Assembly: GCF_000241525.1 (NCBI RefSeq)
Contig: NZ_AHIL01000038.1
Coordinates: 174,976 to 238,975 of the forward strand
Length of the DNA: 64,000 bases
Direction: 5' to 3'
Origin: Comamonas testosteroni ATCC 11996
GTDB taxonomy: Bacteria > Pseudomonadota > Gammaproteobacteria > Burkholderiales > Burkholderiaceae_C
A model generated the notes under the pieces. The model was not told the origin of the DNA. It made no database searches and saw nothing but the letters and a program-made list of their open reading frames with translations. A program made the position numbers and the translations under genes. Shown in pieces: positions 9,160 to 19,100 of the stretch (positions are counted from its first letter, which is position 1; each line of letters starts with the position of its first letter).

Positions 9160-9233
9160 TGGAGGCGCGAACCAGAGTCGAACTGGTCTAACCGGATTTG
9201 CAATCCGGGGCATAACCGCTTTGCTATCGCGCC
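9160..9233 (-). tRNA. tRNA-Cys (GCA)
   Basis: A 74-base cloverleaf with encoded CCA. The acceptor stem pairs GGCGCGA with TCGCGCC, the anticodon arm is CCGGATT-GCA-AATCCGG, and the T arm contains GTTCGACTC. It is the last gene of a tRNA-Gly, tRNA-Gly, tRNA-Cys transcript. Its 3' 45 bases recur in diverged form at 6320-6365. Confidence 0.96.
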
Positions 9234-9247
9234 GCTATCACAAAACC

Positions 9248-9323
9248 TGGAGCGGGAAAACGGGTTCGAACCGTCGACCTATACCTTGGCAAGGTATCGC
9301 TCTACCAACTGAGCTATTCCCGC
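9248..9323 (-). tRNA. tRNA-Gly (GCC), copy 2
   Basis: A 76-base cloverleaf with encoded CCA. The acceptor stem begins GCGGGAA, the D arm is AGCTCAGTTGGTAGAGC, the anticodon arm is ATACCTT-GCC-AAGGTAT, and the T arm contains GGTTCGAAC. It is identical in sequence to the copy at 9380-9455 and lies 14 bases before tRNA-Cys. Confidence 0.96.
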
Positions 9324-9352
9324 ATTCAAAAAGCTTTCGCTTTCTGATGCGA

Positions 9353-9370
9353 ACCTGTATTGCTACAGGT
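9353..9370 (-). other. Hairpin between the two tRNA-Gly genes
   Basis: A 7-base inverted repeat, ACCTGTA-TTGC-TACAGGT, in the 56-base spacer between the tandem tRNA-Gly genes. There is no T run, so a processing structure in the tRNA precursor is more likely than a terminator. Confidence 0.4.
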
Positions 9371-9379
9371 CTGAAAACC

Positions 9380-9455
9380 TGGAGCGGGAAAACGGGTTCG
9401 AACCGTCGACCTATACCTTGGCAAGGTATCGCTCTACCAACTGAGCTATTCCCGC
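9380..9455 (-). tRNA. tRNA-Gly (GCC), copy 1
   Basis: A 76-base cloverleaf with GCC anticodon and encoded CCA, identical to the copy at 9248-9323. It is the first tRNA of the minus-strand cluster. A TACAAT hexamer (minus strand, 9475-9480), about 20 bases upstream of the 5' end and followed by a GC-rich stretch, is a plausible -10 element for the operon. Confidence 0.96.
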
Positions 9456-9564
9456 ATATCTACCGAAGCCCAACATTGTACAACGTTGTTTGCTGCGATG
9501 GATGAATTGTAGCGCAGTTCTGAGCCCTCCCAGAAAAAACGCCACAATTTTCACAAAACAAGCA

Positions 9565-11979
9565 TCAATGCTTGATGGCTGCCTCTGCCGGCTTGACGTC
9601 GGTGGACGCCACGGCGGCTACAGCTTCCTCAGTCAAAGGATCCGGCACGCGCTCCAGGGCCACCTTGAGAACCTGATCGATCCACTTCACAGGAACGATT
9701 TCCAGACCGCTCTTCACATTATCGGGAATGTCCTGCAAATCCTTGACATTCTCTTCAGGAATGAGCACGGTCTTGATGCCACCACGCAGAGCAGCCAGCA
9801 GCTTTTCCTTGAGGCCGCCGATCGCCGTCACTTCACCGCGCAAGGTGATTTCACCGGTCATGGCCACATCAGCTCGCACGGGAATGCCAGTGAGAGCCGA
9901 GACAAAAGCTGTCGTCATCGCTGCACCCGCGCTGGGGCCATCCTTGGGCGTAGCGCCGTCAGGCACGTGCACATGAATGTCCTTTTTCTCGAAGGCTTCA
10001 TCCTTGATGCCAAGCAAACGAGCGCGGCTACGCACCACGGTGCGAGCAGCTTCGACCGACTCCTTCATCACATCGCCCAGAGAACCTGTGCGCGTAATGA
10101 CGCCCTTGCCTGGCATGGTGGCGGCTTCGATGGTCAGCAGATCGCCGCCGACTTCGGTCCAGGCCAGACCCACAACCTGCCCCACCTGATTGGCATGCTC
10201 GGCACGGCCATAGCTGAACTTGCGCACGCCCAGATACTCATTGAGGTTATCGGCATTCACCTCCACCTTGGGCTGTAGCTTGCCAAGTTGCAAGCCCTTG
10301 ACCACCTTGCGGCAAATCTTGGATAGCTCGCGCTCAAGCGAACGCACGCCCGCTTCGCGGGTGTAGTAGCGCACGATGTCACGAATCGCGGCTTCGGTCA
10401 CTTCCAGCTCGCCGTCCTTCACGCCGTTGTTGGTGATCTGCTTGGGCAGCAGATAGCGGATGGCAATATTGGTCTTTTCGTCTTCGGTATAGCCCGACAG
10501 GCGAATCACCTCCATGCGATCCAGCAAGGCCGAAGGAATATTCATGGAGTTGGAAGTCGCCACAAACATCACATCGGACAGGTCAAAGTCGACCTCCACG
10601 TAGTGGTCACCAAACTTGTTGTTCTGTTCGGGATCCAGCACTTCCAGCAGCGCGCTCGAAGGATCGCCCCGGAAGTCCATGCCCAGCTTGTCGATTTCGT
10701 CCAGCAGGAACAGAGGATTGCGCGTACCGACCTTCTCCAGGCTCTGCAGCACCTTGCCGGGCATGGCACCGATATAGGTACGGCGGTGACCGCGAATTTC
10801 CGCCTCATCTCGCATGCCGCCCAGCGCCATACGCACATACTTGCGACCTGTGGCCTTGGCAATGGACTGCCCCAGCGAGGTCTTACCCACACCGGGAGGA
10901 CCCACCAGGCACAGAATGGGCGCCTTGACCTTGTCCACACGCTGCTGCACGGCAAGATACTCAAGAATGCGGTCCTTGACCTTTTCCAGGCCGAAGTGAT
11001 CTTCGTTCAGCACTTCCTCGGCATTCGCCAGGTTGTGCTTGATCTTGGTCTTCTTGCTCCAAGGCAGGCCGGTCAGCACTTCGATGTAGTTACGCACCAC
11101 CGAAGCTTCAGCCGACATGGGCGACATCAGCTTGAGCTTCTTGAGCTCGGCCTCAGCCTTTTTGCGAGCATCGGCAGGCATCTTGGCGAGCTTGATCTTT
11201 TTCTCGATCTCCTCGATGTCGGCACCGTCCTCACCTTCACCCAGCTCCTTCTGAATAGCCTTGACCTGCTCATTCAGATAGAAGTCGCGCTGATTCTTCT
11301 CCATCTGGCGCTTGACGCGGCCACGGATGCGCTTGTCGACGTTAAGAATGTCGACCTCGCGCTCGAGTTGCTCGAACAGGTTTTCCAGACGCTCCTTGAT
11401 GTCCACCAGATCCAGCACTGCCTGCTTGCTCTCGAGCTTGAGAGGCAGGTGCGCCGCAATGGTGTCCGTCAGACGACCGGCATCGTCAATGCTGGCGATC
11501 GAGGTCAGAATTTCCTGAGGAATTTTCTTGTTGAGTTTGACGTACTGGTCAAACTGCTGGGTCACGGCGCGGCGCAACGCTTCGATTTCGCTTTGCTCAT
11601 GAGCATCGCCTTCGGGCTCCACGGGCGTCACAGACGCTGTGAAGTGAGACTCTTCGTCGGCGACCTGCTTGACCAGCGCGCGCTGCTGGCCCTCCACCAG
11701 CACCTTCACGGTGCCGTCGGGCAGCTTGAGCATCTGCAAGATGGTGGAGACACATCCCACATCAAACATGTCTTCCGCTGCAGGCTCGTCCTTAGAGGCC
11801 GTCTTCTGCGCCACCAGCATGATGCGGCGGTCGCCTTCCATGGCCAGCTCCAGAGCCTTGATGCTCTTGGCACGCCCCACGAACAGCGGAATCACCATAT
11901 GTGGAAACACCACCACATCGCGCAGCGGCAGCAGTGGCAGGTCCAGCTCGGTAGAAGGCAAAGGGGTTTGTCCAGACAT
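9565..11979 (-). CDS. lon: ATP-dependent Lon protease
   Basis: An 804-residue cytoplasmic AAA+ serine protease that degrades damaged and short-lived regulatory proteins. Domains in order: N-terminal substrate domain (LPLLPLRDVVVFPHM), coiled coil, AAA+ module with Walker A GPPGVGKT at about residue 360 and Walker B FLLDEID, and the Lon protease domain with catalytic Ser683 (DGPSAGAAM) and Lys726 (GGLKEK). Ser-Lys spacing is 43 residues, as in E. coli. The ATG has GAGGA five bases upstream. A sigma-32-like promoter lies at 12004-12032. It follows clpX on the same strand with a 155-base gap. Confidence 0.98.
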   Translation of the reverse strand: MSGQTPLPSTELDLPLLPLRDVVVFPHMVIPLFVGRAKSIKALELAMEGDRRIMLVAQKTASKDEPAAEDMFDVGCVSTILQMLKLPDGTVKVLVEGQQRALVKQVADEESHFTASVTPVEPEGDAHEQSEIEALRRAVTQQFDQYVKLNKKIPQEILTSIASIDDAGRLTDTIAAHLPLKLESKQAVLDLVDIKERLENLFEQLEREVDILNVDKRIRGRVKRQMEKNQRDFYLNEQVKAIQKELGEGEDGADIEEIEKKIKLAKMPADARKKAEAELKKLKLMSPMSAEASVVRNYIEVLTGLPWSKKTKIKHNLANAEEVLNEDHFGLEKVKDRILEYLAVQQRVDKVKAPILCLVGPPGVGKTSLGQSIAKATGRKYVRMALGGMRDEAEIRGHRRTYIGAMPGKVLQSLEKVGTRNPLFLLDEIDKLGMDFRGDPSSALLEVLDPEQNNKFGDHYVEVDFDLSDVMFVATSNSMNIPSALLDRMEVIRLSGYTEDEKTNIAIRYLLPKQITNNGVKDGELEVTEAAIRDIVRYYTREAGVRSLERELSKICRKVVKGLQLGKLQPKVEVNADNLNEYLGVRKFSYGRAEHANQVGQVVGLAWTEVGGDLLTIEAATMPGKGVITRTGSLGDVMKESVEAARTVVRSRARLLGIKDEAFEKKDIHVHVPDGATPKDGPSAGAAMTTAFVSALTGIPVRADVAMTGEITLRGEVTAIGGLKEKLLAALRGGIKTVLIPEENVKDLQDIPDNVKSGLEIVPVKWIDQVLKVALERVPDPLTEEAVAAVASTDVKPAEAAIKH

Positions 11980-12003
11980 AGGTATCCTCGGTTTCTCAGC
12001 GGA

Positions 12004-12032
12004 AGATGGTCCGCTTACCGGTGTATTTCAAC
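12004..12032 (-). promoter_or_regulatory. Sigma-32 (heat-shock) promoter of lon
   Basis: On the minus strand GTTGAAA (12026-12032) and ACCATCT (12004-12010) are 15 bases apart, close to the sigma-32 consensus CTTGAAA-N11-16-CCCATNT. Transcription would start about 18 bases before the lon ATG. Heat-shock control of lon is known in E. coli. Confidence 0.7.
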
Positions 12033-12134
12033 CCCTGGGGGCAAATTGTTTTTGCCGCCGCAGGGGCATTGCCTTTCAGCCACAGGCGACAAAGCGAGCC
12101 CACTGGAGGGCCCGCCTTGCACGCAAGCACAGTA

Positions 12135-13397
12135 TCAGGCCTTTTTGGCCGCTTCGCGGTAAACCAGCAGCGGCTCCTTGCCGTCTTCAATGGTGGCTTC
12201 TTCCACCACTACCTTTTCCACATTCTCGGCGGTCGGCAACTCGAACATGGTGCTGATCAGTGCCTGCTCGACGATGGAGCGCAGGCCACGGGCACCGGTC
12301 TTGCGAGCCAGGGCCTTGCGGGCGATCGCCTTCAGGGCCGCAGGGCGGATCTCCAACTCCACACCCTCCATGGCCAGCAGCTTGCTGTACTGCTTGACCA
12401 GCGCATTCTTGGGCTCGGTCAGGATCTGCACCAATGCCTCTTCGCTGAGTTCGGCAAGCGCCGTCACCACCGGCATACGACCCACCAGTTCGGGGATGAT
12501 GCCGAACTTGATCAAATCTTCGGGCTCGATCTCGAGGAACATTTCCGAGATGGAGCGCTGCTTCTTGCTCTTGACGGTAGCGCCAAAGCCTATGCCTGAA
12601 GCCTCGGTGCGGTTCTCAATGACTTTTTCCAATCCCGCGAACGCGCCGCTGCAGATGAACAGGATATTGGTGGTGTCGATCTGCAGAAAGTCCTGGTTCG
12701 GATGCTTGCGTCCACCCTGGGGAGGAATGCTGGCCATCGTGCCTTCGATCAGCTTGAGCAGAGCCTGCTGCACGCCCTCACCCGAGACGTCACGCGTTAT
12801 GCTGGGGTTGTCCGACTTGCGGGAGATCTTGTCGATTTCGTCAATGTAGACAATACCGCGCTGAGCACGCTCAACATCGTACTCGCAGCTTTGCAGCAGC
12901 TTCTGAATGATGTTCTCGACGTCCTCGCCCACATAGCCGGCCTCGGTCAGCGTGGTGGCATCGGCCATCACGAATGGCACATTGAGCTGACGCGCCAGCG
13001 TTTGAGCCAGCAAGGTCTTGCCCGAACCTGTGGGACCGATCAGCAAGATATTGCTCTTGCTGAGTTCCACATCGTCCTTGCCTGCCTTGTCCTTGTGGTT
13101 CAGGCGCTTGTAGTGGTTGTAGACCGCCACGGCCAGCGTGCGCTTGGCCTGCTCCTGACCAATCACATAATTGTCGAGGTTGGCCTTGATTTCAGCGGGC
13201 GTCGGCAGATCGCCGCGACCCTCCTTGGCGTCGGCGGCAGGCTGTTCGTCGCGAATGATCTCATTGCACAAGTCGATGCACTCGTCGCAGATGAACACGG
13301 ACGGGCCGGCGATCAGCTTCTTGACCTCGTGCTGGCTTTTGCCGCAGAAGGTGCAATACAAATTCTTTTCGGTGGAAGAGCCTTTTTTATCGGCCAT
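12135..13397 (-). CDS. clpX: ATP-dependent Clp protease ATP-binding subunit ClpX
   Basis: A 420-residue AAA+ unfoldase that feeds tagged proteins into ClpP. The N-terminal zinc-binding domain has Cys15, Cys18, Cys37 and Cys40 ([16 protein letters not shown]). Walker A is GPTGSGKT at residues 121-128, Walker B is IVYIDEID, and the pore-loop GYVG is present. It lies between clpP and lon on the same strand. The 176-base gap from clpP contains hairpin-forming sequence, so it may be partly uncoupled from clpP. Confidence 0.98.
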   Translation of the reverse strand: MADKKGSSTEKNLYCTFCGKSQHEVKKLIAGPSVFICDECIDLCNEIIRDEQPAADAKEGRGDLPTPAEIKANLDNYVIGQEQAKRTLAVAVYNHYKRLNHKDKAGKDDVELSKSNILLIGPTGSGKTLLAQTLARQLNVPFVMADATTLTEAGYVGEDVENIIQKLLQSCEYDVERAQRGIVYIDEIDKISRKSDNPSITRDVSGEGVQQALLKLIEGTMASIPPQGGRKHPNQDFLQIDTTNILFICSGAFAGLEKVIENRTEASGIGFGATVKSKKQRSISEMFLEIEPEDLIKFGIIPELVGRMPVVTALAELSEEALVQILTEPKNALVKQYSKLLAMEGVELEIRPAALKAIARKALARKTGARGLRSIVEQALISTMFELPTAENVEKVVVEEATIEDGKEPLLVYREAAKKA

Positions 13398-13449
13398 GGG
13401 GGCTGTGCCTCGTTACGAAAAAACGAAAATTAATGATAACCAAAGACAA

Positions 13450-13481
13450 GGCGGCGTAGGCCATCAGGGACAAACGCCGCC
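13450..13481 (-). other. Hairpin in the clpP-clpX spacer
   Basis: An 8-base inverted repeat, GGCGGCGT/ACGCCGCC, separated by 16 bases. A second, smaller one (GGGAGC/GCTCCC) lies at about 13495-13515. Neither is followed by a strong T run on the minus strand, so partial termination or RNA processing between clpP and clpX is possible. Confidence 0.35.
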
Positions 13482-13573
13482 GAGCAAGTCCCGGGAGCCA
13501 GTCAGCAGCTCCCAGGTTTTTCAATGCCAGCACCCGCAAGCCCAATCAGACATGGGACTCGGTGCTATGCATT

Positions 13574-14182
13574 TCAGGAACGCTTGCTGATCACCTGATC
13601 AACCAGGCCGTATTCCTTAGCCTCATCGGCGGAAAGGAAATAGTCCCGCTCGGTGTCGTTCTGAATCTTTTCCAGGGGCTGGCCTGTACGCTCGGCGAGG
13701 ATCTTGTTCAGGCGCTCGCGGGTCTTGATGATTTCGCGAGCATGAATTTCGATTTCGGTCGCCTGACCACGTGCACCACCCAGAGGCTGGTGAATCATGA
13801 CCTGGGCATTGGGCAGTGCATAGCGCTTGCCCTTGGCTCCGGCCGACAGTAGGAAAGCGCCCATGCTCGCCGCCATTCCGGTGCACAGCGTCGAGACATC
13901 AGGCTTGATAAAGTTCATGGTGTCAAAAATCGCCATGCCTGCCGTCACGCTGCCGCCGGGGGAGTTGATATAGAAGGAAATGTCCTTGTCAGGATTTTCG
14001 CTTTCCAGGAACAACAACTGGGCTACCACCAGGTTGGCGGTCTGATCGTTAACCTCGCCCACCAGGAAAATCACGCGCTCCTTGAGCAGACGCGAATAAA
14101 TGTCATAGGAGCGCTCACCGCGACCCGACTGTTCAATGACCATGGGTACCATACCCAAACCCAATGTATCCAATGCGCTCAT
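13574..14182 (-). CDS. clpP: ATP-dependent Clp protease proteolytic subunit
   Basis: A 202-residue serine peptidase that forms the double-heptameric Clp chamber. The triad is Ser106 (GMAASMGAF), His131 (MIHQPLGG) and Asp180 (TERDYFLS), with the same spacing as E. coli ClpP. The ATG is preceded by GGAG at five bases. It lies downstream of tig, which has its own terminator at 14223-14260, and upstream of clpX, the standard proteobacterial order. Confidence 0.98.
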   Translation of the reverse strand: MSALDTLGLGMVPMVIEQSGRGERSYDIYSRLLKERVIFLVGEVNDQTANLVVAQLLFLESENPDKDISFYINSPGGSVTAGMAIFDTMNFIKPDVSTLCTGMAASMGAFLLSAGAKGKRYALPNAQVMIHQPLGGARGQATEIEIHAREIIKTRERLNKILAERTGQPLEKIQNDTERDYFLSADEAKEYGLVDQVISKRS

Positions 14183-14222
14183 GTTTTCTCCAGTGCTATG
14201 CGCCTACTGTAGCCGCATTCTG

Positions 14223-14260
14223 AAAAGAAAATGGGGCTTGCGCGCAAAAGCACAAGCCCC
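14223..14260 (-). terminator. Terminator of tig
   Basis: An inverted repeat (GGGGCTTG/CAAGCCCC) followed on the minus strand by ATTTTCTTTTC, 55 bases after the tig stop. It separates tig from the clpP transcript. Confidence 0.75.
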
Positions 14261-14315
14261 GCAATTCAAGTTATCGGAACTCGCCTAGGGCAAGCACCGA
14301 TAAAAGATCCAGCCC

Positions 14316-15626
14316 TTAGGCTTGACCCATCAGCTCGTCGAAGGAAACGGCCTTGTCGGTCACCTTGGCCTTGCCCAGAACGAACTCGGTGACGTTGTTT
14401 TCGATCACAACGGCTTCCACTTCGGCCAGACGGTTGCGGTCGCCGAAGTACCAGCGCACCACGTCTTCGGGCTTCTCGTAGCTGGATGCCAGCTCTTCGA
14501 CATGAGCCTTGATCTGCTCGGCAGTAGCTTGCAGATTGTTGCTCTTGACCAGCTCGGCCACCACCAGGCCCAGACGCACGCGACGCTCGGCCTGGGGCAA
14601 GAAGATGTCTTCGGGGATTTCAGCCTTGGCAGCATCCTTGATGCCGCGCTGTTCCAGCTCGGCGCGCGCGCCTTCCAGCAGACGGCCGACTTCGGCCTGC
14701 ACGGAAGCCTTGGGCAGATCCAGCTCGGACACGGACACCAGAGCGTCCATCACGGCTTGCTTGTTGCGGCCTTGAACGCGGAACTTCACTTCGCGCTCCA
14801 GGTTCTTCTTGATGTCGTCGCGCAGGGCTTCAACGGAGCCGCCTTCCACACCCAGAGTCTTCACGAACTCTTCGTTCACTTCGGGCAGGTTGGGAGCTTC
14901 CACCTTCTTGACGGTCACCAGGAAGTCGGCAGTCTTGCCGGCCACATCGGCACCGTGGTAGTCAGCGGGGAAAGCCAGAGGGAAAGTCTTGGACTCGCCA
15001 GCCTTCATGCCACGGGTTGCGTCTTCGAATTCCTTGAGCATCTGGCCTTCGCCGACCAAGAACTGGAAGTCTTCAGCCTTGCCGCCGGAGAAAGTCTCGC
15101 CGTCGATCTTGCCTTCGAAGTCCACGGTCACGCGATCGCCGTCCACAGCGGCTTCACCGGCAGCGCGCTCGGTGAAGGTGCGACGCTGCTTGCGCAGAAT
15201 GTCCACGGTCTTGTCGATGGCTGCGTCGTCCACGCTGGTGGTCAGCTTTTCCACTTCGGCAGTGGTCAGGTCACCGATCTTGACTTCGGGCATGACTTCG
15301 AACACGGCTTCGAATTGCGCTTCGCCTTCGGCAGCGCCTTCCTTTTCGGTGATCTTGGGCTGACCGGCAACGCGCAGATCGGCTTCGTTCACGGCAGCGG
15401 CAAAAGCCTCGCCCACCTTGTCGTTCAGCACTTCGTATTGCACGGAGTAGCCATAACGCTGAGCCACGACGCTCATGGGCACCTTGCCGGGACGGAAACC
15501 GTCCATCTTCACCGTGCGCGCCACCTTCTTCAGGCGGGCATCCACTTCGGACTGGATTGCCGACAGGGGCACGCTCAGCGTGATCTTGCGCTCGAGCTTT
15601 TCAAGAGTTTCAACGTTAACGGCCAT
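14316..15626 (-). CDS. tig: Trigger factor, ribosome-associated chaperone
   Basis: A 436-residue chaperone and peptidyl-prolyl isomerase that binds the ribosome exit tunnel. The N-terminal ribosome-binding domain carries the signature [12 protein letters not shown]. The FKBP-type PPIase domain follows ([17 protein letters not shown]), then a long helical C-terminal domain. The frame is open upstream to 15764, but the ATG at 15626 has AGGA at a good distance and gives the family N-terminus ([14 protein letters not shown]). It precedes clpP, clpX and lon. Confidence 0.97.
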   Translation of the reverse strand: MAVNVETLEKLERKITLSVPLSAIQSEVDARLKKVARTVKMDGFRPGKVPMSVVAQRYGYSVQYEVLNDKVGEAFAAAVNEADLRVAGQPKITEKEGAAEGEAQFEAVFEVMPEVKIGDLTTAEVEKLTTSVDDAAIDKTVDILRKQRRTFTERAAGEAAVDGDRVTVDFEGKIDGETFSGGKAEDFQFLVGEGQMLKEFEDATRGMKAGESKTFPLAFPADYHGADVAGKTADFLVTVKKVEAPNLPEVNEEFVKTLGVEGGSVEALRDDIKKNLEREVKFRVQGRNKQAVMDALVSVSELDLPKASVQAEVGRLLEGARAELEQRGIKDAAKAEIPEDIFLPQAERRVRLGLVVAELVKSNNLQATAEQIKAHVEELASSYEKPEDVVRWYFGDRNRLAEVEAVVIENNVTEFVLGKAKVTDKAVSFDELMGQA

Positions 15627-15909
15627 GATTTTTCCTAAGAGGGATGAGGACCGTGCAGATTGACTAACAACCCGCACCGTGTTGCGCAAAGTCACAGTGC
15701 GCGCACGCCCGGGGATCCCCAGGAACATGCGGCACCACAAATTTCCAGAGCCTGCCCCGGTCATTTGCCCCAGCGTCTGGCGCCAGGCATTTGTTCAAAT
15801 CAGGAACAGGCGAAGCCGACCATTATAACGAGGCGCCGCGCAGGCTCCGCCATCGCCTTACAGGGGTTTGCCTTAAAAGCTGACACCGCAGCTGCACAGC
15901 AGGGGGAGG

Positions 15910-15947
15910 AAAAAGAAAAAGCCCGTAACGGCTTGGGGTTACGGGCT
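15910..15947 (-). terminator. Terminator after tRNA-Leu
   Basis: A 10-base inverted repeat, AGCCCGTAAC/GTTACGGGCT, with an eight-base loop. On the minus strand it is followed by a TTTTCTTTTT run, 24 bases after the tRNA-Leu 3' end. Confidence 0.8.
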
Positions 15948-15971
15948 TGGGCAGCAGAGAGTGCCTTTATC

Positions 15972-16058
15972 TGGTGCGCGGAGCCGGACTCGAACCGGCA
16001 CGGTGTTGCCACCGTCAGGACCTAAACCTGGTGCGTCTACCAATTTCGCCACCCGCGC
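15972..16058 (-). tRNA. tRNA-Leu (TAG)
   Basis: An 87-base class II tRNA with encoded CCA. The acceptor stem is GCGCGGG, the D arm is GGCGAAATTGGTAGACGC, the anticodon loop is TTTAGGT, a long variable arm is present, and the T arm has GGTTCGAGTCC. It is a single gene on the minus strand between tig and the RND pump gene. Confidence 0.95.
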
Positions 16059-16143
16059 GGTCAGCAATGCGCAAATCTACGCCTACTGAGGTCAAGACGC
16101 AGATTCTAGCCGCAAAATCGGCAGTCTTTCGCACAATCCAGCC

Positions 16144-19100
16144 TCAGGTAGTGTCCTTTCTGATGCGGAACGCCGCCGCATACATGGCGGGCAAGGCCAG
16201 CAGAGTCAGCACGGTCGCCACGATCAGGCCTCCCATGATGGCCACGGCCATAGGCCCCCAGAACACGCTGCGCGACAGCGGAATCATGGCCAGCACGGCT
16301 GCTGCCGCCGTCAACACGATGGGACGCAGCCTATGCACGGCCGCCTCCACAATCGCATCCCAAGCCGGTACGCCACGGGCACGCCCGCTTTCGATCTGGT
16401 CGATCAGAATCACCGAATTGCGCTGAATCATGCCCATCAAGGCCACGACACCCAGCAGCGCCACAAAGCCGAAAGGGCGATTCAGCAGCAACAAGGCTGC
16501 CGCCACACCGGGTATGCCCAAGGGGCCGGTGATAAACACCAGCAGCGATCGGCTGACGCTGCGCAGTTGCAGCATGAGCAATGTGAAGGTCAGAAACAGC
16601 AGCACCGGGATACCCGCCACGATGGCGCCGGAGCCCTTGGAGCTTTCTTCCACGGCACCGGCCACCTCGATGCGATAGCCTGTGTCACCAGCTGCATGCC
16701 AGCCGGCTTCCATCTTGCGCAGTTGCGGCAACAGCTCGTTGGTCAGCGTGGCGCCCTGCAGGCCCTCACGCACATCGCCTTGAACGGTAATCGCGAAGTT
16801 GCGCTTCTCGCGCCACATCACGCCCGGCTCCCAGACCATGGCGGGCTTGGCAATCTGCGTGAGCGGGATCGACTGGCCGTTTGCCGTGGTGACATAGACA
16901 GTCGCGATATCGGTAATGGCATCGCGGTCCTGCTTGGGCGGGCGCATCACGATATCGATCAGCTTGTCGCCTTCACGAAACTGCCCCACAGTGGTACCGC
17001 TGAAATTCATGCCCGTAGCTTCGGCGATCGACTGGCTGGTCACACCCAGGGCACGCGCCTTGTCCTGGTCAACCTGCAGCCGTATGACCTTGACGGACTC
17101 GTTCCAGTTGTCATTCACGCCACGCATATCGGCATTGGCCTGCATGAGCGCCTTGACTTCATCGGCGTAGGTGCGCAGCTTGGCAGGGTCCGAGCCCATC
17201 ACACGGAACTGCACCGGATATTGCACGGGCGGCCCATTGGGCAACAGCTTGGAACGCGCCCGCACCTCGGGGAATTCCTCGGCCATCAGCGCCGGCAGCT
17301 GCTTGCGGATTTCCTCGCGCGCCTTCAGGTCCTTGGTCACCAGAATGAACTGGGAGACGTTGTTCTGCGGAAAAACCTGATCCAGCGGCAGATAGAAGCG
17401 CGGCGCTCCGGAGCCTATCCACTCGCTGACGGACTCCACACCATCAAGCTGCAAGAAGCGCTCTTCCACACGCAGCGTCACTTCCTTGTTGGCCTGCAGG
17501 GAAGTGCCCTCGGGGAACCATATATCGACCAGCACTTCGGGGCGGCTGGAATCAGGGAAGAACTGCTGCTGCACCTTGCCCATGCCGGCCAGGCCCAGCA
17601 CGAACACCAGCACCGTCGCGCCAATCGTCAGCCAGCGGTGCTGCACGCACCAGTTCACCGTGCGGCGGAAGCGGTTGTAGAACGGCGTGTCGAACAGCTC
17701 ATGCTCGCCCACATCGGTGTTGATTCCAGCCTCTTCGGCCGACACCTCTCCGGACGCTACCTCGGGCGGCAGCTTGGCCGCATGCGGCGGCTTCTTGAGC
17801 AGCAGCAGGCCCAGATAGGGCACGAAGTACACGGAGGCGAACCAGCTGAGCACCAGGGCAATCACCGTCACCGCGAAGATGGCGAAGGTGTATTCGCCCG
17901 TCATGGATTTGGCCATGCCGATGGGCAGAAAGCCGGCAGCCGTGATCAGTGTGCCGGTCAGCATGGGCTTGGAGGTGATCTCATAGGCAAAGGTGGCGGC
18001 ACGGTACTTGTCGTAGCCTTCCTCCATCTTGCGCACCATCATCTCCACGGCAATGATGGCGTCGTCCACCAGCAGGCCCAGCGCAATGATGAGCGAGCCC
18101 AGCGACACCTTGTGCAGACCGATATTCCAGTACCACATGGCCAGGAAGGTCGCGGCGAGCACCAGCGGAATGGTGATGCCCACCACCAGTCCGGGACGCG
18201 GGTCGATATACCAGCGCTTCCACAGCGGATGCTGCCCCGGGCGCTTGTGCAGGCCCAGGCTCAGAAAACTCACGGCCAGCACCACGACCACGGCTTCGAC
18301 CAGCACCTGGAGAAACTCGCTGACCGAATCCGCCACCGCCTTGGGCTGGTTCTGCATATTGCTCAGCGTCACGCCCACGGGCAGGCTTCTGGCGATGCGC
18401 TCCGTGGCCTGCGTCAGCGCCTTGCCCAGGGCAATGATGTCTCCGCCCTTGACCATGGACACTCCCAGGGCCACCGTAGGCTCGCCCTGAAAACGCACCA
18501 TGACATTGGCCGGGTCGGCATAGCCGCGATGCACTTCGGCGATATCGCCCAACCTGAACTGCGCCCCGCCCTGGCCGATGATGGGCATGGCTCGCAATTG
18601 CTCCAGGTCGTTGAACTGGCCCTGCACACGCAACACAATGGTTTCGGCTGGCGTCTGCAGGGTACCGGCTGATGCCACGGCATTTTGCTGGTTGAGCTGA
18701 TCGAGTACCTGCTTGAGGTTCAGCCCCATCTGCGTGGCTTTGTGCGATAGCTCCACATAGACCTTTTCGTCCTGCACGCCGAACTGCTCGACCTTGGCCA
18801 CATCGGGCACCTGCAGCAGTTGCTGGCGCACATCGTCGGCCAGGGTCTTGAGTTCCGCGTAGCTGAAGCCCTTGGCCTGCAACGCATAGATCACGCCATA
18901 GACATCGCCAAAGTCGTCATTAAAAAACGGCCCCTGCACGCCCTGCGGCAGGGTGTAGCGCATATCCCCCACTTTCTTGCGCACCGTATACCAGAGCTGC
19001 GGCACCTCCTTGGGGGGAGAGTAGTCCTTGACCTGGAAGATGACTTGCGACTCGCCGGGCTTGGAATAGCTGCTGATCTTGTCGGCATAAGGCACCTCCT

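Noticed and set aside
9353..9370. Terminator between tRNA-Gly genes
   Set aside because: The stem has no T run and the downstream tRNAs would be cut off from any visible promoter.
9248..9455. CRISPR-like repeat from two identical blocks
   Set aside because: The blocks are two whole tRNA-Gly genes with perfect cloverleaf structure.
10603..12162. 519-residue plus-strand frame opposite lon
   Set aside because: Antisense shadow of lon; no start signal or recognisable domain.
16333..18672. 779-residue plus-strand open frame opposite the RND gene
   Set aside because: His/Gln/Arg-rich composition, no domain, and full overlap with a clear RND permease on the other strand.
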